Shown: one piece after another, positions 1 to 14,257 of the stretch
Numbering within the stretch: position 1 is the stretch's first letter
Layout of the letters: every line of letters starts with the position of its first letter
Assembly (NCBI RefSeq): GCF_000218685.1
Contig: NW_006763290.1
Span: 5,668,908-5,732,907, forward strand
Source: Serpula lacrymans var. lacrymans S7.9
Taxonomy: Eukaryota; Basidiomycota; Agaricomycetes; Boletales; Serpulaceae
Length of the DNA stretch: 64,000 bases
Direction: 5' to 3'
Translations under genes and position numbers: made by a program
The notes under the pieces: generated by a model
The model's database searches: none
What the model saw: the letters and a program-made list of their open reading frames with translations, nothing else
What the model was told of the DNA's origin: nothing

Positions 1-230
1 CATTATAGACGCCCTGGTGGCGCGCTTGATTTATGGGATGAACTACTACAGTTACTACGGTAGGTTATACCTCCGTTTTCTCTAACCTGGAATAGTATCC
101 GCTCATTAGAACAACAAAAAGCATGATACCAGCAGTCGTCCCCGCTGTGCCAGTGATAGACAGATAGCCCTAGCCGTAGCTTTTCTCGATCACAGGCAGA
201 TCCGACTCATTCAAAGTTGATATTATCAAA
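1..230. other. Window edge, no gene assigned
   Basis: No start codon or recognisable protein lies here. The first 60 bases on the + strand are open and are followed by a GTAGGT donor-like sequence at about 60, so they could be the last part of an upstream gene cut by the window edge. The remaining bases are the presumed promoter and 5' leader of the NLR gene. Confidence 0.3.
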
Positions 231-3200
231 ATGTTGTATTTTCAACTGCAAAGTATGCACTTGTATCTTCTATCCTACTCTTCGTTGATCGCACATCAAC
301 AACATGGCACACAGTCGTCGAAGCACATTTGCATCTGACCGGCTGGAAGGAGCCACCCAACCTATATGTACGAGCCCACTTCGATGACTTGATATCTGCA
401 TCTGCCCGCACACGGACCATCAAGAAACAGTTCGACCCATCATGGAACGAGCAGTTTGTGTTGTGGGTCTAGTTACTCCATCAGAGAAAAATCAAATCAT
501 CTTATCTACTCTGATAGACCAGCACGCGATATGTCGTCCGTGCTTCAGTTAAGTCTGAGGCATGATCGTTATTTTTTTGGATCGCAACTACTCTCAACAG
601 CGGAAATAGAACTCGAACCTTTACTAGGAAAACGAAGAGATGAAGACAGTGAGTGTTTGCGCACTAGTTTTATCCTACTCATTCTTAGAGCATAAATTCT
701 CAATACAGCTGAGAACATTAAAATAGATCTCGTTAGCTCAAAGAAAAAATCAAATATTTCGCTGAGTGGACATATTACGATACGTCTCCGAGAAAACGAA
801 AATGTTTCCGCGGGACAGCTTGCTCTCGATGGTTTACATATTCACTCCGATGAACGTGATCCAGCGATGGACAGTTCACAAGGTAACAGTCCCGTCGGGC
901 ATATTCTCGACAGGGTAGATTATGTGCAGTCGCTGTCGGTCATTATGTCAAAATTGGATATTTTCATGAAGATCGTAGATAGTGCTTCACAGGTGGGTTG
1001 ATTATTTTGTGATCTCCTGTCACTTAGTCGTTCTCTGCCTCATGTAGATTAATCCATACATAAGCATCGCATGGCAAATCACGTCTTCAGTATATCAAGT
1101 TCGTGTTCTATATTTTCGGTTCGGACGTGGCACTCTTATCTTAGATACAGATTGTCAAAGGGCAGCTTGACAGAGATAAGAAGATCGAGGACCTTGCTGC
1201 TATCATGCAAGACGTATATACTTTTGTCGATGTGGTACAGTCTTTCCCAGAGAAGCTAGCGCCTCTCGACGATACAATCCGCAAAATTCTTGCTCAGACA
1301 ATCGAATGTGTCATGTTCATTCGGGAGTACGCCGGAAATGGGTTTGGTGGTAGGTTTGTTGAAGCTATTTCATATATAAATGTTGACTACAAACTTGGCT
1401 ACAGTTAGACTTCTTCACAGCCCATGGGCTGATGTGAGGATTGCTGATTTCACACAAAACTTCAACCTCCTCAAGCAATCTTTCAACTCTGGAGTAGTGG
1501 TCCAAACTGCCATAGTTACCTTTCGAATTTATGACTCGGTCGAAAAGCTCGGTTTGCACTTCGCTTTGTCCTGTGAAATTCCTGATTAACTGTGATATTA
1601 GTAAGGGCGCAAAATCTGTCAAAACTCTTGCCAGCCGACATGGACGACCCATCTCGGACCAGTTGTTTACCCGACACACGTATTGACGTCCTTACATCCA
1701 TCGCCGAATGGGCTACCAGTCCTACGACCAAGGAAAATGTGTTGTGGCTGCACGGCCTCGCAGGGTCGGGAAAGAGCACTATATCGACCACAGTCGCAAA
1801 CTTCTTCCGTGAATTAAGGCGTCTCGGCGCGTTCACCTTTTTCAATCGCGACATCACAGGCAGAAGTGACCCAGCCATCGTCATCCGCACTCTCGCATAC
1901 CAGCTTGGCGAATTCGACTCCCGCATTGGATCTGCAATTTCTAAAGTGATAGAAAGCACACCTAGCATCAAGCAGTCCCCTATCAGATGGCAATTTCTAA
2001 AGTTGCTCATGGAACCATTGTCCTCCTTAGAGACATCGAAACGGGAGGGTCCAATTATCATCATCATCGATGCGTTAGACGAATGTGGGCACCCCGGGAC
2101 ACGGAGCGAACTTTTGAAGACATTTGCACTGGAGCTCCACAAACTGCCAAATACTGTCCGCATTTTGATCACCAGTCGAGATGAAATGGATATTACAGAG
2201 GCCCTTGGAAACCAACCACATATCGTCGGACGGCGCCTTGATATCAGTTCTCGGTCCAATAGCGAAGATGTTCTGATATATCTCAGGCGTCGAATGGTGG
2301 AAATTCAGTCACAAAACAAATATTTATCACTCCCTCTGGACTGGCCCGGTGAGAACAATATTCTCGCCCTCGCTGCTCGTGCATCTGGTCTTTTCATATG
2401 GGCTTCTACTGCATGTCGTTTCATTGAGGATGGACAGGATCCAGATGAGCGCGTAACGCTGTTGACTGAAGAAAAACTATACTCTGATGCGGAGTCTGCT
2501 CTTGATCACATATATGAAACAGCGTTGAATGCTACAGGCAAATGGGATGATCCTGTGTTCGCATCTGATTTCCGTGATGTCATCGGCATGATCATTGTTG
2601 CGAAAAATCCTCTGGTAGCGGCCACTGTTGATGCCCTAAATGCCGATTTTACTTCATCGAAAAAAAGACGTCCAGCTCTCCATACTATCCAACGTCTAGG
2701 CTGTGTCCTTCTTTGGGGCCAGAGTGAAGTCATCCGCATTATGCATCCCTCTTTCGCCGATTATCTCACTAACCCTGCCCGCTCTGGTCATCATGCATGG
2801 TTCATTGACCGTCATTCGCAACATAAACGGATAGCTATTCAATGTCTTGGGCATCTTCGGACCGTGCTCAAAAAAAATCTTTGTAACTTGACGCTTTCAA
2901 TGGACGAAGTCAACGAGACTCTTCCTGCTGATGTTGACTACGCATGCACTTACTGGATTGATCACGTTTGCGAGAGTGATGGATCGGCGAGCTCGGTTGC
3001 CGAAGACATTGAATCTTTCTTACGTAGCCATTTCTTACATTGGATGGAGGCGATGTGCTTGCTAAAACGTTCAAGGCACACCATCGGTTTACTAACTTGT
3101 CTTCGTGGATGGATCAAAGTAGGTCAAATTCATCATCCATCTTTCATGCCCTAATAATGTGACATGTTTATGTATCCAGGTTAATCTTGTAGATCATCTC

Positions 3201-4754
3201 AACCTTTTTGACCTTGTATCAGACGCGGTTCGGTTTTCTCAGGCTTTCATCATGGTCATCGAACACCATCCTCTGCTAGTTTACGCAAGTGCACTCCCAT
3301 TTACCCCTATAATGACGGCACTGTTCCAGCAATTTCACGAGACCCACACCTTCCCGCGAGTTGCAGGTGGCTTTAGGCAAGGATGGCCTTCAGTTTTGAT
3401 GGAGTTCCCAAATCAACAGGGCGAAATAACCTCGCTCACTTTTTCCCCTGACGGAAAGCACTTCTTGTTTACTGCAGCGAATATCATCAACGTATGGGAT
3501 GCTACGACTGGCGAAGATGTAGTCTCACCTCTTAAAGGACATGAAGCCCAGGTTAACATGGCTGTGTTCTCGCCAAGTGGATTACAGATTGCATCCTGTT
3601 CTGAGGACAACACTGTCCGCCTGTGGAATGCTTTATCTGGTGTTGAGGTGTTCGAACCGCTACGAGGACACCGACTTCCCGTTTGGTCTGTGGTATTTAA
3701 TCCAGAGGGAACTATGTTATTGTCTGGTTCGAAAGATTCAACGATAGTTGCTTGGGATACGCGTCTAGGCACTATGATTTATGGACCATTAACTTGGCAC
3801 AAGAAGGGTGTTCGTTGTCTGGCTTTCTCACCTGACGGATCCCGATTTATTTCGGGATCTAATGATGCTACAATCTGTATTGGGGATGCTACGACTGGCA
3901 CAGAATTATTTCGACTGCAACAACACAGTAGAGCGATCTATTCGGTCGCTTACTCCCCTGACGGTGCTCGAATCCTATCCAGTTCTGATGATAAAACTCT
4001 GCTTTTGTGGGACGCACACTCAGGTGCCCCACTGCTTGAACCTTTCAGGGGACACAAGAGCACTGTTTATTCTGCATCATTCTCACCTGACGGGTCGCAA
4101 ATAGTTTCCGCCTCAAAGGACTCCTCTGTTCGGGTGTGGGATGCATCTTCAGGCAATCAATTGACTCATTTAACTCGACGGCATAGGCAAGGAGTTCGCT
4201 GCGCCGCTTTCTCTCGGGATGGCACACGAGTCGTATCTGGCTCAGGAGACTGCACAATCCGTATCTGGGACGCAGAATCAGTCGAGGGTGTCGGGCCAGC
4301 TAGAATACACAAGTCTATCGTCACATCTCTCGCATTCTCCCCTGACGGCACGCGACTCGCCTCTGGATCCTTGGACAAGACCATCCGGGTATGGGATGTC
4401 GCTTCTGGGACAGAGGTACTGGGCCCCCTCGAAGGTCTTGATCGAGAGGTCCGCTCGGTGTCTTTCTCAACTGATGGGTCGGCTATAGTTGCATTTTCTT
4501 ATGGCCGTGAACCTATCGCTCGTTCCTGGGATTCTATTTCTGGTATACTCTTGCCAGAGAGTGTAAGGCATATCCTGTTTCGAAACCCCAATCCTTTATC
4601 TCTTGAAGGAAACTGGATCATCGATACCCTGCGTCAAAAACCTATATCCATGCTTCCTTCGTCGTCGCCAAATACCTACTCATCATTCAATAACTGTATG
4701 GCAATTGGAACCAAAAATGGTAGTGTATTGATAATAAATTTCCCTTCTTCCTAA
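231..4754 (+). CDS. C2-NACHT-WD40 NLR-type protein
   Basis: Fungal NOD-like receptor of the STAND ATPase class; such proteins sense non-self or internal danger signals in the cytosol and oligomerise. I start it at ATG 231 because the 22-nt first exon joins through intron 253-314 to a C2 fold (motifs LYVRAHFD, DPSWNEQ, then LQLSLRHDRYFFGSQ from about 515). A helical segment follows, then NACHT from about 1600: Walker A GLAGSGKST at 1754-1780 and Walker B IIIIIDALDE at about 2054-2083. Intron 3119-3179 precedes about nine WD40 repeats (3416-4720), most with FSPDG and a terminal W-D. The last blade ends IGTKNGSVLIINF, a typical terminus. A 44-nt GT-AG intron just before the stop could move the end to about 4795. 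There are at least eight exons. NACHT and WD40 are certain; the exact 5' exons are inferred. Confidence 0.85.
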
Positions 4755-5367
4755 TTTCTGCAGGGGAGTGTCATCCGATTGAGCCCCTCAAGTGAAATGG
4801 TGGAATCCCAGAAATACAAATGCTCCTTGTTATCCCTCAAACTGGTTTACGTTTACGCTGCTTTAGCGCCGGTTGACCAGTTTGGTGGTTACAGTACAAC
4901 CAGTCGTAGTCTTAAACACATTGGAAAACATCACCACATTGAGGCATTATTAGACGAATTGCATAATATTATAAGAGACCTACTGTCGGTCATCCAGCTG
5001 TAGCGCCACGAACACAAACTGGTGACCCATACAAAGGAAATGCCAGCCACTACTAGCAAAGATGACTGGTGACCATCTGACATGTTATCGCGAGGAGGAC
5101 CCTTTGAATAGACATCACTGCTTATAGCTCCCCGGGTGAGCCAGGGAGAGTCTATGAAGCTGAGGACCTGGAATTCAGTGGGCCCCTTTGCATTTCAAAG
5201 CTAGCAGGATTCAGTAACTTCGCACGTAGAGGTAGAGATCACCATTGCAAGTAGTAGTGTTTCATATGCGAGAAAACAACGTTATTTCGTCTACTATTAG
5301 TACACAATTAAAACACACGATACACTAACTCATACACGCAAAGAAAAAGCTACGCTGGCCCACACTG
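4755..5367. other. Intergenic, no gene seen
   Basis: Region between the 3' end of the NLR gene and the 3' end of the convergent fasciclin gene. The only open frame (4779-5003, +) overlaps the alternative last exon of the NLR gene and has no recognisable domain. Confidence 0.5.
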
Positions 5368-6147
5368 TCAAAATTTCACAGTACTGTCGATGATGTACAT
5401 CACACCGTTCTTAGCCTGATATAGATAGGGCTTAGCACACTGTTGAGGTCGAGAATCACAAGCACTAACCTTCCTCATACCAATGATTCGTGTTCCGTCT
5501 TCGAGGTCGACCTGCGTCCATTCCGGCTCTCCAGATTCATCAGACATAGCCTTGAATGTGACCGACTTTCCCTCTAAAAGAGTCTCATATGCTTTGGCTT
5601 CGCTCGAGAATGAAATAGGTGATTTCTGAGAACCAGAAACAAGAGTATTAGAATCGCTACCAAGATGCACACAAAACGAAAGGAGACGGACTGGGATGAT
5701 ATGCGCAGAGACCCATCGCTCAACGTTTCTCTTCGACAGTTGGTCAGACTCTTGCTCCGAAATTTCAATTTTTGGCTCAACTGGATCAGGGTCTTGATGA
5801 CTAGAGTCAAACGGTTCCCGTCAGATTCAGTTCTCTGCCCAGTGCAAGAATGAAGTTGTAACGCACGGTTTTCTCGCTAAAGCCATAACAGCCTTGTTGG
5901 TGGGCACCAAAAGTGTGCTCATATCATCGCTGTTGAACCTCACGGATAGCTCGAGTTCTCGTGCATAAGAATAAAATATGGATGCTGAGGTCTCGATGGT
6001 CAAAAGATCGGCAAGCGTGGGCTGAGAGTTGGTGAGCGGTTGGAAGGTGCCGGGTTTTTCAGGCATAGCGGGCATAATCACTTGTTCATTCGTCGAGGCA
6101 GAGACCAAGAAGGGCAGTGCGAAGAATAATAAAGTCTGGAAGCGCAT
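5368..6147 (-). CDS. Secreted fasciclin (FAS1) domain protein
   Basis: Small extracellular or cell-surface protein with a single FAS1 domain, a fold used in cell adhesion and wall association. The first exon begins with a signal peptide (MRFQTLLFFALPFLVSAS), then the FAS1 opening (LADLLTIETSASIFYSYAREL) and the TLLVPTNKAVMAL block. Intron 5801-5866 joins KP to HQDP. The second block has VERWVSAHIIP, the FAS1 H-box region. Intron 5416-5469 (54 nt, branch GCTAAG) joins IIGMRK to AKNGVMYIIDSTVKF, restoring the canonical end of the domain; without it the frame would carry an unlikely 18-residue insert. The length of about 200 residues suits a one-domain fungal fasciclin. No GPI signal is visible. 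Confidence 0.8.
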
Positions 6148-6380
6148 AATCTATCTGCTGAGTTGCCTCGAGATGTGCTCAGTGATGAAACTGCTGTGGA
6201 GACTCTTGCCAAGTGGCTCACCGGAGGTTGCCGACAAAGACTAAAAGGCAGACTGAACCTAAGCTGAGCCTCAGTCTGGGCTATGTTATGGACTGCTTCC
6301 ATGTCGCTCATCTTAACGGACAACGGTAAATGGAACCGATACTGTATTACAGTCGTGCGGAAATATATATTTATTTCTAT
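6148..6380. promoter_or_regulatory. Upstream region of fasciclin gene / 3' flank of NDUFS2
   Basis: 233-bp spacer between the start of the fasciclin gene and the stop codon of NDUFS2, both on the - strand. It must hold the fasciclin promoter and the NDUFS2 terminator; no clear TATA box was found. Confidence 0.3.
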
Positions 6381-8547
<2,167 letters not shown>

Positions 8548-8769
8548 AGTTATGCTGGCCGTCGCCGTCGTCGAAGGCAGTGGAAATTCAGAGGTGGAAA
8601 GGCGGTCACCGAACGCGGCGCAAGTCGGTAATGCAGGATTCTCACGCTCCACTACTGTTGGTAACTTTGGCTGCGGTGCTACATATGCAGAACACACAAC
8701 CCAAGCTAACACATTTCTGGAGCTTTCGTTTGCTGTAGGCCTTTCGTACTGTCAAGCAAGCCTATAGGA
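8548..8769. promoter_or_regulatory. Divergent promoter NDUFS2 / MRH protein
   Basis: 222 bp separate the start codons of NDUFS2 (-) and the MRH-domain gene (+). Both promoters and 5' leaders must lie here, and partial co-regulation is possible. No TATA box is obvious. Confidence 0.5.
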
Positions 8770-10042
8770 ATGTTATTTGCCACTGCAGCTGTTTGCGTCT
8801 TCCTGGCCTTTCCCTGGCTGAGTCTCGCAGATGAGGCACCATGCACAGTTCACGACGGGGGCAACTATTACGACCTAAACCCTCTGAAAGCCAGGTAAGT
8901 TCTTGCATGGGGCGCCACTCGTCAGACCCATGCTATCCTGCAATGAGCTGTTCGTATTCTTCGGCGCTGACATACTCTCGCGGTTCAGTAAAGACTATGA
9001 ATTCACAACGGAAGGCGGGCACCAATTTTACATGAACGTCTGTAAAAGCGTTACAACTGATACCTGGAATATCGACGTTCCGAATCCCGGAGATGTTGCT
9101 GGATTCATACGCAGAGACCACGGTGATCTATCAGTAGGGTGCGTACCGTGATTACACTTTATTCCACCGTATATATCCCTTGCACAGGGTGGTAAATACC
9201 ACACTAGAAATGAAGGAGGGTGGCTTGATGATGCGCTTATCCGAAGGCTCACGATGCCCCAACTCTGACATGCTGGCATCGACCTTCATTCGCTTCATAT
9301 GCGATAACTCAGTCTATGCTGCAGGTAATGATAACTATCACGCTGTCAGTTTCTCGTCGTTCTCAGTCAACTTTCAGGTAAACCTGCTTTGTTGGATCAA
9401 TTTCCCAGTGATGACGAGAACGCATGCCACTTTGAGTTTGAATGGAAAACTCATGTAAGTGTATTTTTTGTTTATCAGTCTCTCTCGTAACTGTTTTATT
9501 GCAGTACGCATGCCCCGTTGGAGAGAGGGGTATCATCTCAGGGATACTCATATTCGTCATAATAACGTATGTCTAGTCTTTGATTCCTTAAGATTTCTTT
9601 GATTTGCTAATGTTGTATTGATAGCTCACTCATCGCCCTCATGATTTTCATCGTCGGCAGCACGCTCTATAACCGTTTCGTCCTACGCCGCCGAGGGTTC
9701 GAGCAAGTCCCAAAGTTCTCCTTCTCACAGTTCTCTGAGCTGCTATCCATTTGCGGCGATTTCATTCAAGAATCGATCGATCGACTGCGCAGTTCACGTC
9801 CCAGCGGTCCCAACTCTTTCTCTCACCACTGGAACGGAGGTGACGACGTCAGCGGTGCAGGCAGAGGGTTTACAAGGGCAACAGGCACAAGGGAAGAAGA
9901 GGAGGTCATGATTGGCTCCCAGGAGGATGAGGACGAGGGTAGAGAGCTACATAATGTACACGATGCGCATGTTTGGGGCACTCATCCTGAGCAAAGCCCG
10001 CAGCCAGAAGGGATGGATTCCCAAGGAGTGATCCGGCTGTGA
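8770..10042 (+). CDS. MRH-domain type I membrane protein (mannose-6-phosphate receptor-like)
   Basis: Likely sorting receptor or Atg27-like protein of the Golgi/endosome system, with a lumenal mannose-6-phosphate receptor homology domain. Exon 1 (8770-8894) gives a signal peptide (MLFATAAVCVFLAFPWLSLA) and the opening CTVHDGGNYYDLNPLK. Intron 8895-8988 leads to KDYEF and MNVCKSV; later exons give GLMMRLSEGSRCPNS, TFIRFICDN, then ENACHFEFEWKTHYACPV. The cysteine spacing and the final CHFEFEW-T-YACP block are diagnostic. One TM segment (about GIISGILIFVIITSLIALM) is split by an intron before 9625. The cytosolic tail is acidic, with EEEE and DEDEG runs that could serve sorting. About six exons. 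It cannot be assigned to the M6P-receptor/Mrl1 or Atg27 branch by eye. Confidence 0.85.
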
Positions 10043-10368
10043 TTCAGTGAAGTTGTACTGCTAACTTATATTGGTTGACATCATTATGCACACTGTCTAC
10101 GTATACTGTCTTTGTCTTTTAATGTTTTCCAGGAGCTGGATACGTATATATTTCATGGGAAGTGTGTATGTGAATTTGAGTGAGATTACAAGATGCAGCT
10201 CATTGACCTTGGCGCTAACTGGGGCTATCACCAAGGTCAATACAACCTTCCTAATATGGTACTTAGCAAATAGGCCGGCAAATTCCGCACACATTTTCTC
10301 TGATCTCTCAAGCTGACAGAGACAGGTGGTTTCCTCGAGGCCATAACTCTTGCTGCATGCAATAAAAA
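10043..10368. promoter_or_regulatory. Spacer with UTP14 promoter
   Basis: 326 bp between the MRH gene stop and the UTP14 start codon. No gene is seen; an AT-rich AATAAAAA stretch directly precedes the UTP14 ATG. Confidence 0.35.
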
Positions 10369-13300
10369 ATGGCTAAAACCAACAAAAACACACGGCAGAA
10401 CATATCAAAACCGAGACCATCTAATCACAAAGCCAACGCTGCAGGCTATGCAAAACGTAGATCTCAAAAGGCCAAGGCCATAGCTCTCTCTGACGTCTAC
10501 GAATATGCCCCATCCAAAGTACGGCGTTCGAAAGTAACACTTGACCTTGATCGTGAGGAGGCTGCAGATCATGGTCCAGCAAGAGGTGGAGATGGGGATA
10601 GCGAAGATGGGTATGGACGGGAGGAGTTGAAGGCAAGGCTGATCGGTGAGAATGGGGACGAGGAGATTGATAGCGAGGACGACGAAGATGTCGACAGTGA
10701 TGCTGCATTTGAGGAAAGTGACGAGGAGAAGTTCTCAGGCTTTGATTTTTCACGGAAGGTACGTTCTCATGGGGTTCTTTTACTAAGTTGTATACTGATT
10801 TTGAAACAGGGGAACAAAAAAGCTACTTCTACGAAGAAAAAAGCTAAAAAGGCTCAGAAAAGTTTGCCTGAAGTGGATCTAAACGAAGAGGATGATGTGT
10901 CCCAATCAGAGTCTGAGCCTGATGATGATGATGGTGACGAAGACGATGAAATGGAGGGAGAAGAGGGGGACGAATTCTTTGACGTGCTCGATGTATTCGA
11001 TGGGAAAGCTGATGAGGATGACTCGGCTGAGAAGGGAAACACTAAGAAAAGCAGCACCAAGAAAGAGAAACAACGCATTCCGAGCAAGAAGAAGCGAGAG
11101 AGCGAGGAAGATGATGACGAGGAAATGGGTGAGGACGAAGAAATGGATGAGGATGAAGACGATGAAACAGTAGATGAAAACGAAGTAGATGAACCATCAG
11201 ATCTGGACGATCCTTCCCCTGAAGCTCTCGCCGAGCTCGGAAAATACATCCAAAGTCTCGACCCAAGCGACAACAAAAAGAGAAAAGCACCCATAGATGG
11301 CGAAACAGGAGAAACTACTACCGAACAGGTACGGGAACGAAAACGTCGGATGTTGAAGGAGCGAACTGAAGCAGGTCCTGAGGGAGAGTTTGGAGCGCAA
11401 ACAGGAGGTAAGACTCGTTCACTGAAAAACGAATGGATCACCGTATTATGTTGAAGAGATACTGATACTACCCATTCGTATATGTAGGCTCTCAGAAACT
11501 GAATTTGGATGACCTTCTCGCCCCTCTCGCCTCCTCATCTTCTGCACTAGCCTCCCTCAAAAAAGCAACAAAACCTCTGGCTTCGACGTCTACTAAGGCA
11601 ATCAAGACACTTTCTGCTCCCCTTCCTCAGCGAACGCAAGAACGGTTAGATCGTGAGGCTGCGTACGAGCAGACCAAGGCGGAGGTAGACAAGTGGAGTG
11701 CGACAATGAAGAGGATCAAAGAGGTAAGGTCCTCGTAATAACTACTACATATTTCATACTAACGGAAACATCATCAGGCTGAACATCTCAGTTTCCCCTT
11801 GCAAGCCCAACCAATGGTACGACCATCAAACTTGGAGCTTGCAGCCAAATTCAAGGTAATAATTTGCAATCTTATCTAACTATTTCATGTCACTAACTTC
11901 ACCCCAGCCTACCACTGAGCTCGAGAGTGCAGTTGACAAACTGCTCAAGGCTGCACAGATGCGAGAAGAGGATATTGCGAAAACCGAAGACCTACAGATG
12001 GCACACTTGAGCGTCGAGGAGGTTGCTGCACGGCGAGCGGAGCTACGTTCCATGCGAGAGCTCGCATTTCGTGCAGAGGTTAAAGCGAAACGAGTTGCCA
12101 AGATCAAGAGCAAAACGTACAGGCGTATTAGGAAAAAACAGCGCGAGAAGTTGGATGGTGAGGAGCGGGAGGCTGCTGAGGAAGAGGACGATGAGGATGC
12201 GACGCTCAAACGAGAAGTGGAGAGGGCACGGGAACGTGCTACGCTGAGACATAATAACACAGGAAAATGGGCGAAGGCGATGAAGGGTCGAGAAGGGCTG
12301 GACATCGATCAACGAAGGGAAATAGGAGAAATGTTGGAGCGCGGTGAACGGTTGAGAAGGAAGATTAGGGGTGAGAGAGGAAGTCAGGATGGCTCTGGAG
12401 ATGATGACGACAATTCTGATGACGATACCGAGAAGGGCGTAGATGACCTGAAGAGGGATGCTTTCGAGGAACTCGCAAACCTGGCGGATGGCACAACGCC
12501 CGAGCCCACGGATCAAGGGAAGAGCAAGAGCGTATTCGATATGAAATTCATGCGCGACGCAGCAGCCCGTCGGGAGCGCGAGACTGATGCCATGGTCGAC
12601 GACTTCGCAAGGGAGATGGGTGTAAGTCGCCAGAGAGGTGATGACGAGAGCAACGATGAAATAGATGTCGATGTTTCAGAGGAAGGCGGTAACATTGATG
12701 GATCAGTAGTGCAGCGCACCGGAGGAAGAATGGTGTTCCGTCCTGGAGGCCTCAATACCGCGATCAATCTGCGCCCTACGGGATCACTAGCGTCCGACAT
12801 ATCTAGCGTGACTCTCCGGTCTGCAGATTTGCTACAGGAGCCTCCATCCCCTCAGCATTCTTTGTCAACCGAAACTTCCAGAGCGCAGGTATCTCTCCCA
12901 CCTCCCTCAGCATCAGTGCCCGAGTCCAACCCGTGGCTGGCACATAGCAGCACTGCACATGCCCCGCGAAAGAAGAACGAGACTCTAGTACAGAAGGACA
13001 GTACAACTCTTTCGAAGGCCGCTAACAAGTTGAAGAAACAAGTGCAAAAAAGTGGGGAGGAGAAGGACCGCGTTCGAGAAGATGCAACGCTCGAGATTAA
13101 TCTGGGCGATGTGCTCAAGCTCCCAGAAGATACTGTCGCAAGTGGGTCAAAACCTAGCGAGGTGTCCCATGTTGCAAGTAAAAAGAAAGGCAAAAGCAAG
13201 GCTAAAAAGGAACCGGTTAAAAGTTCAAATCCCATCGAACATAACGATGATGATTCGGACGTTCACAGTGAGGTGGAAGAACAAGAGCGGGCGCTCGAGC

Positions 13301-13960
13301 AGAAGGGCGACAAGAAAGGAAAGAGCGTGAAAGCCTTCGAGCAGCGAGATCTAGTCGCTCTCGCCTTTGCGGGTGATAACGTTGTCCAGGTAGGATTTAA
13401 AGCACCTGCAAAGCTCTCAGCGCTAATATCTATTATTGTTCACAGGAATTTGAAGAGGCAAAGCGTCGTGAGATGGAAGCAGATGCTCCTCGTGAAATCG
13501 ACACTACACTCCCCGGTTGGGTACGATGACCTTCAATTTCATTAACTTGCACGACTATTGACTAACCAAATGTTCATCTAGGGATCATGGGGTGGCAGTG
13601 GCACCTCAAAAGCACCTCCCAAACCTCACCTTGTCAAGAAAATCGCCGGTATAGATCCTGCTTCTCGAGCAGACTACAAAAAGGCACATGTCATAATCTC
13701 TGAGAGGCGTGACAAGAAAGCTGCCAAATATCTCGTGAAGGAATTACCACATCCGTACACGAGCCATGCCCAATTCGAACGCAGCATGGCGGTCCCTCTT
13801 GGCGCGGAGTGGAACACGAGAGTAAGCTTCCAGAGAGGAACTTTGCCTCGCGTTGTCAAAAAGGTGGGCTACTGGGTTAAAATTCTGTATCTAGTTCACT
13901 GACTAACGACGATTCACACAGATGGGGAAGGTTATCGACCCTTTGGAGAAACTATTTTAG
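10369..13960 (+). CDS. UTP14: U3 snoRNP / SSU processome protein Utp14
   Basis: Nucleolar factor for early 18S rRNA maturation; in yeast Utp14 activates the helicase Dhr1 to release U3. Exons: 10369-10758, 10810-11407, 11488-11723, 11778-11855, 11908-13389, 13446-13520, 13582-13863, 13922-13960. The N-terminal RRSQKAKAIALSDVYEYAP box is followed by long acidic tracts (about 10560-11200). The core has LPQRTQERLDREAAYEQTK, then LRSMRELAFRAEVKAKRVAK and KIKSKTYRRIRKKQREK, hallmark Utp14 sequences. The C-terminal family signature begins GSWGGSG at 13582, then KKIAGIDPASRADYKKAHVI and ISERRDKKAAKYLVKELPHP, ending PRVVKKMGKVIDPLEKLF. Length of about 1060 residues suits the family. Start and stop are well supported. 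Confidence 0.95.
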
Positions 13961-14257
13961 CTGTTCCCCTCGCATGTGATCGTCTGCATGCAGCATATTC
14001 GATCTACTCATGTGTACTTTGGATTTATCTTGCAGCATATACTTTTTCAGCATTTTCTCATTAGTAGTCAGTAGAGTGATACCTGATAACAACACATCAA
14101 TCTTACAACTTCAGAGCATACATTTTCATGAGATTACACTCATTCATAAGCATCAAGACTAGATACTCTGTATAATCTTCATTATGAAAGTAAATGAATG
14201 AGGAACTGTCATTGAATGCTCTATCCTAAAATGTCAATGTGGATTTCGACACCTTAT
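13961..14257. terminator. Convergent 3' region UTP14 / Nramp
   Basis: 297 AT-rich base pairs between two converging genes; polyadenylation signals for both should lie here, but no single site can be named with confidence. Confidence 0.35.

Noticed and set aside
1516..2259. 247-codon - strand frame inside the NLR gene
   Set aside because: Shadow of the NACHT domain coding strand; no features of its own.
5416..5469. Reading the fasciclin exon straight through this stretch
   Set aside because: It has GTTAGT, a GCTAAG branch and CAG ends; removing it restores the FAS1 end motif, so it is an intron.
10854..11441. Long Ser-rich - strand frame opposite UTP14
   Set aside because: It is the antisense shadow of the acidic Glu/Asp tracts of UTP14.
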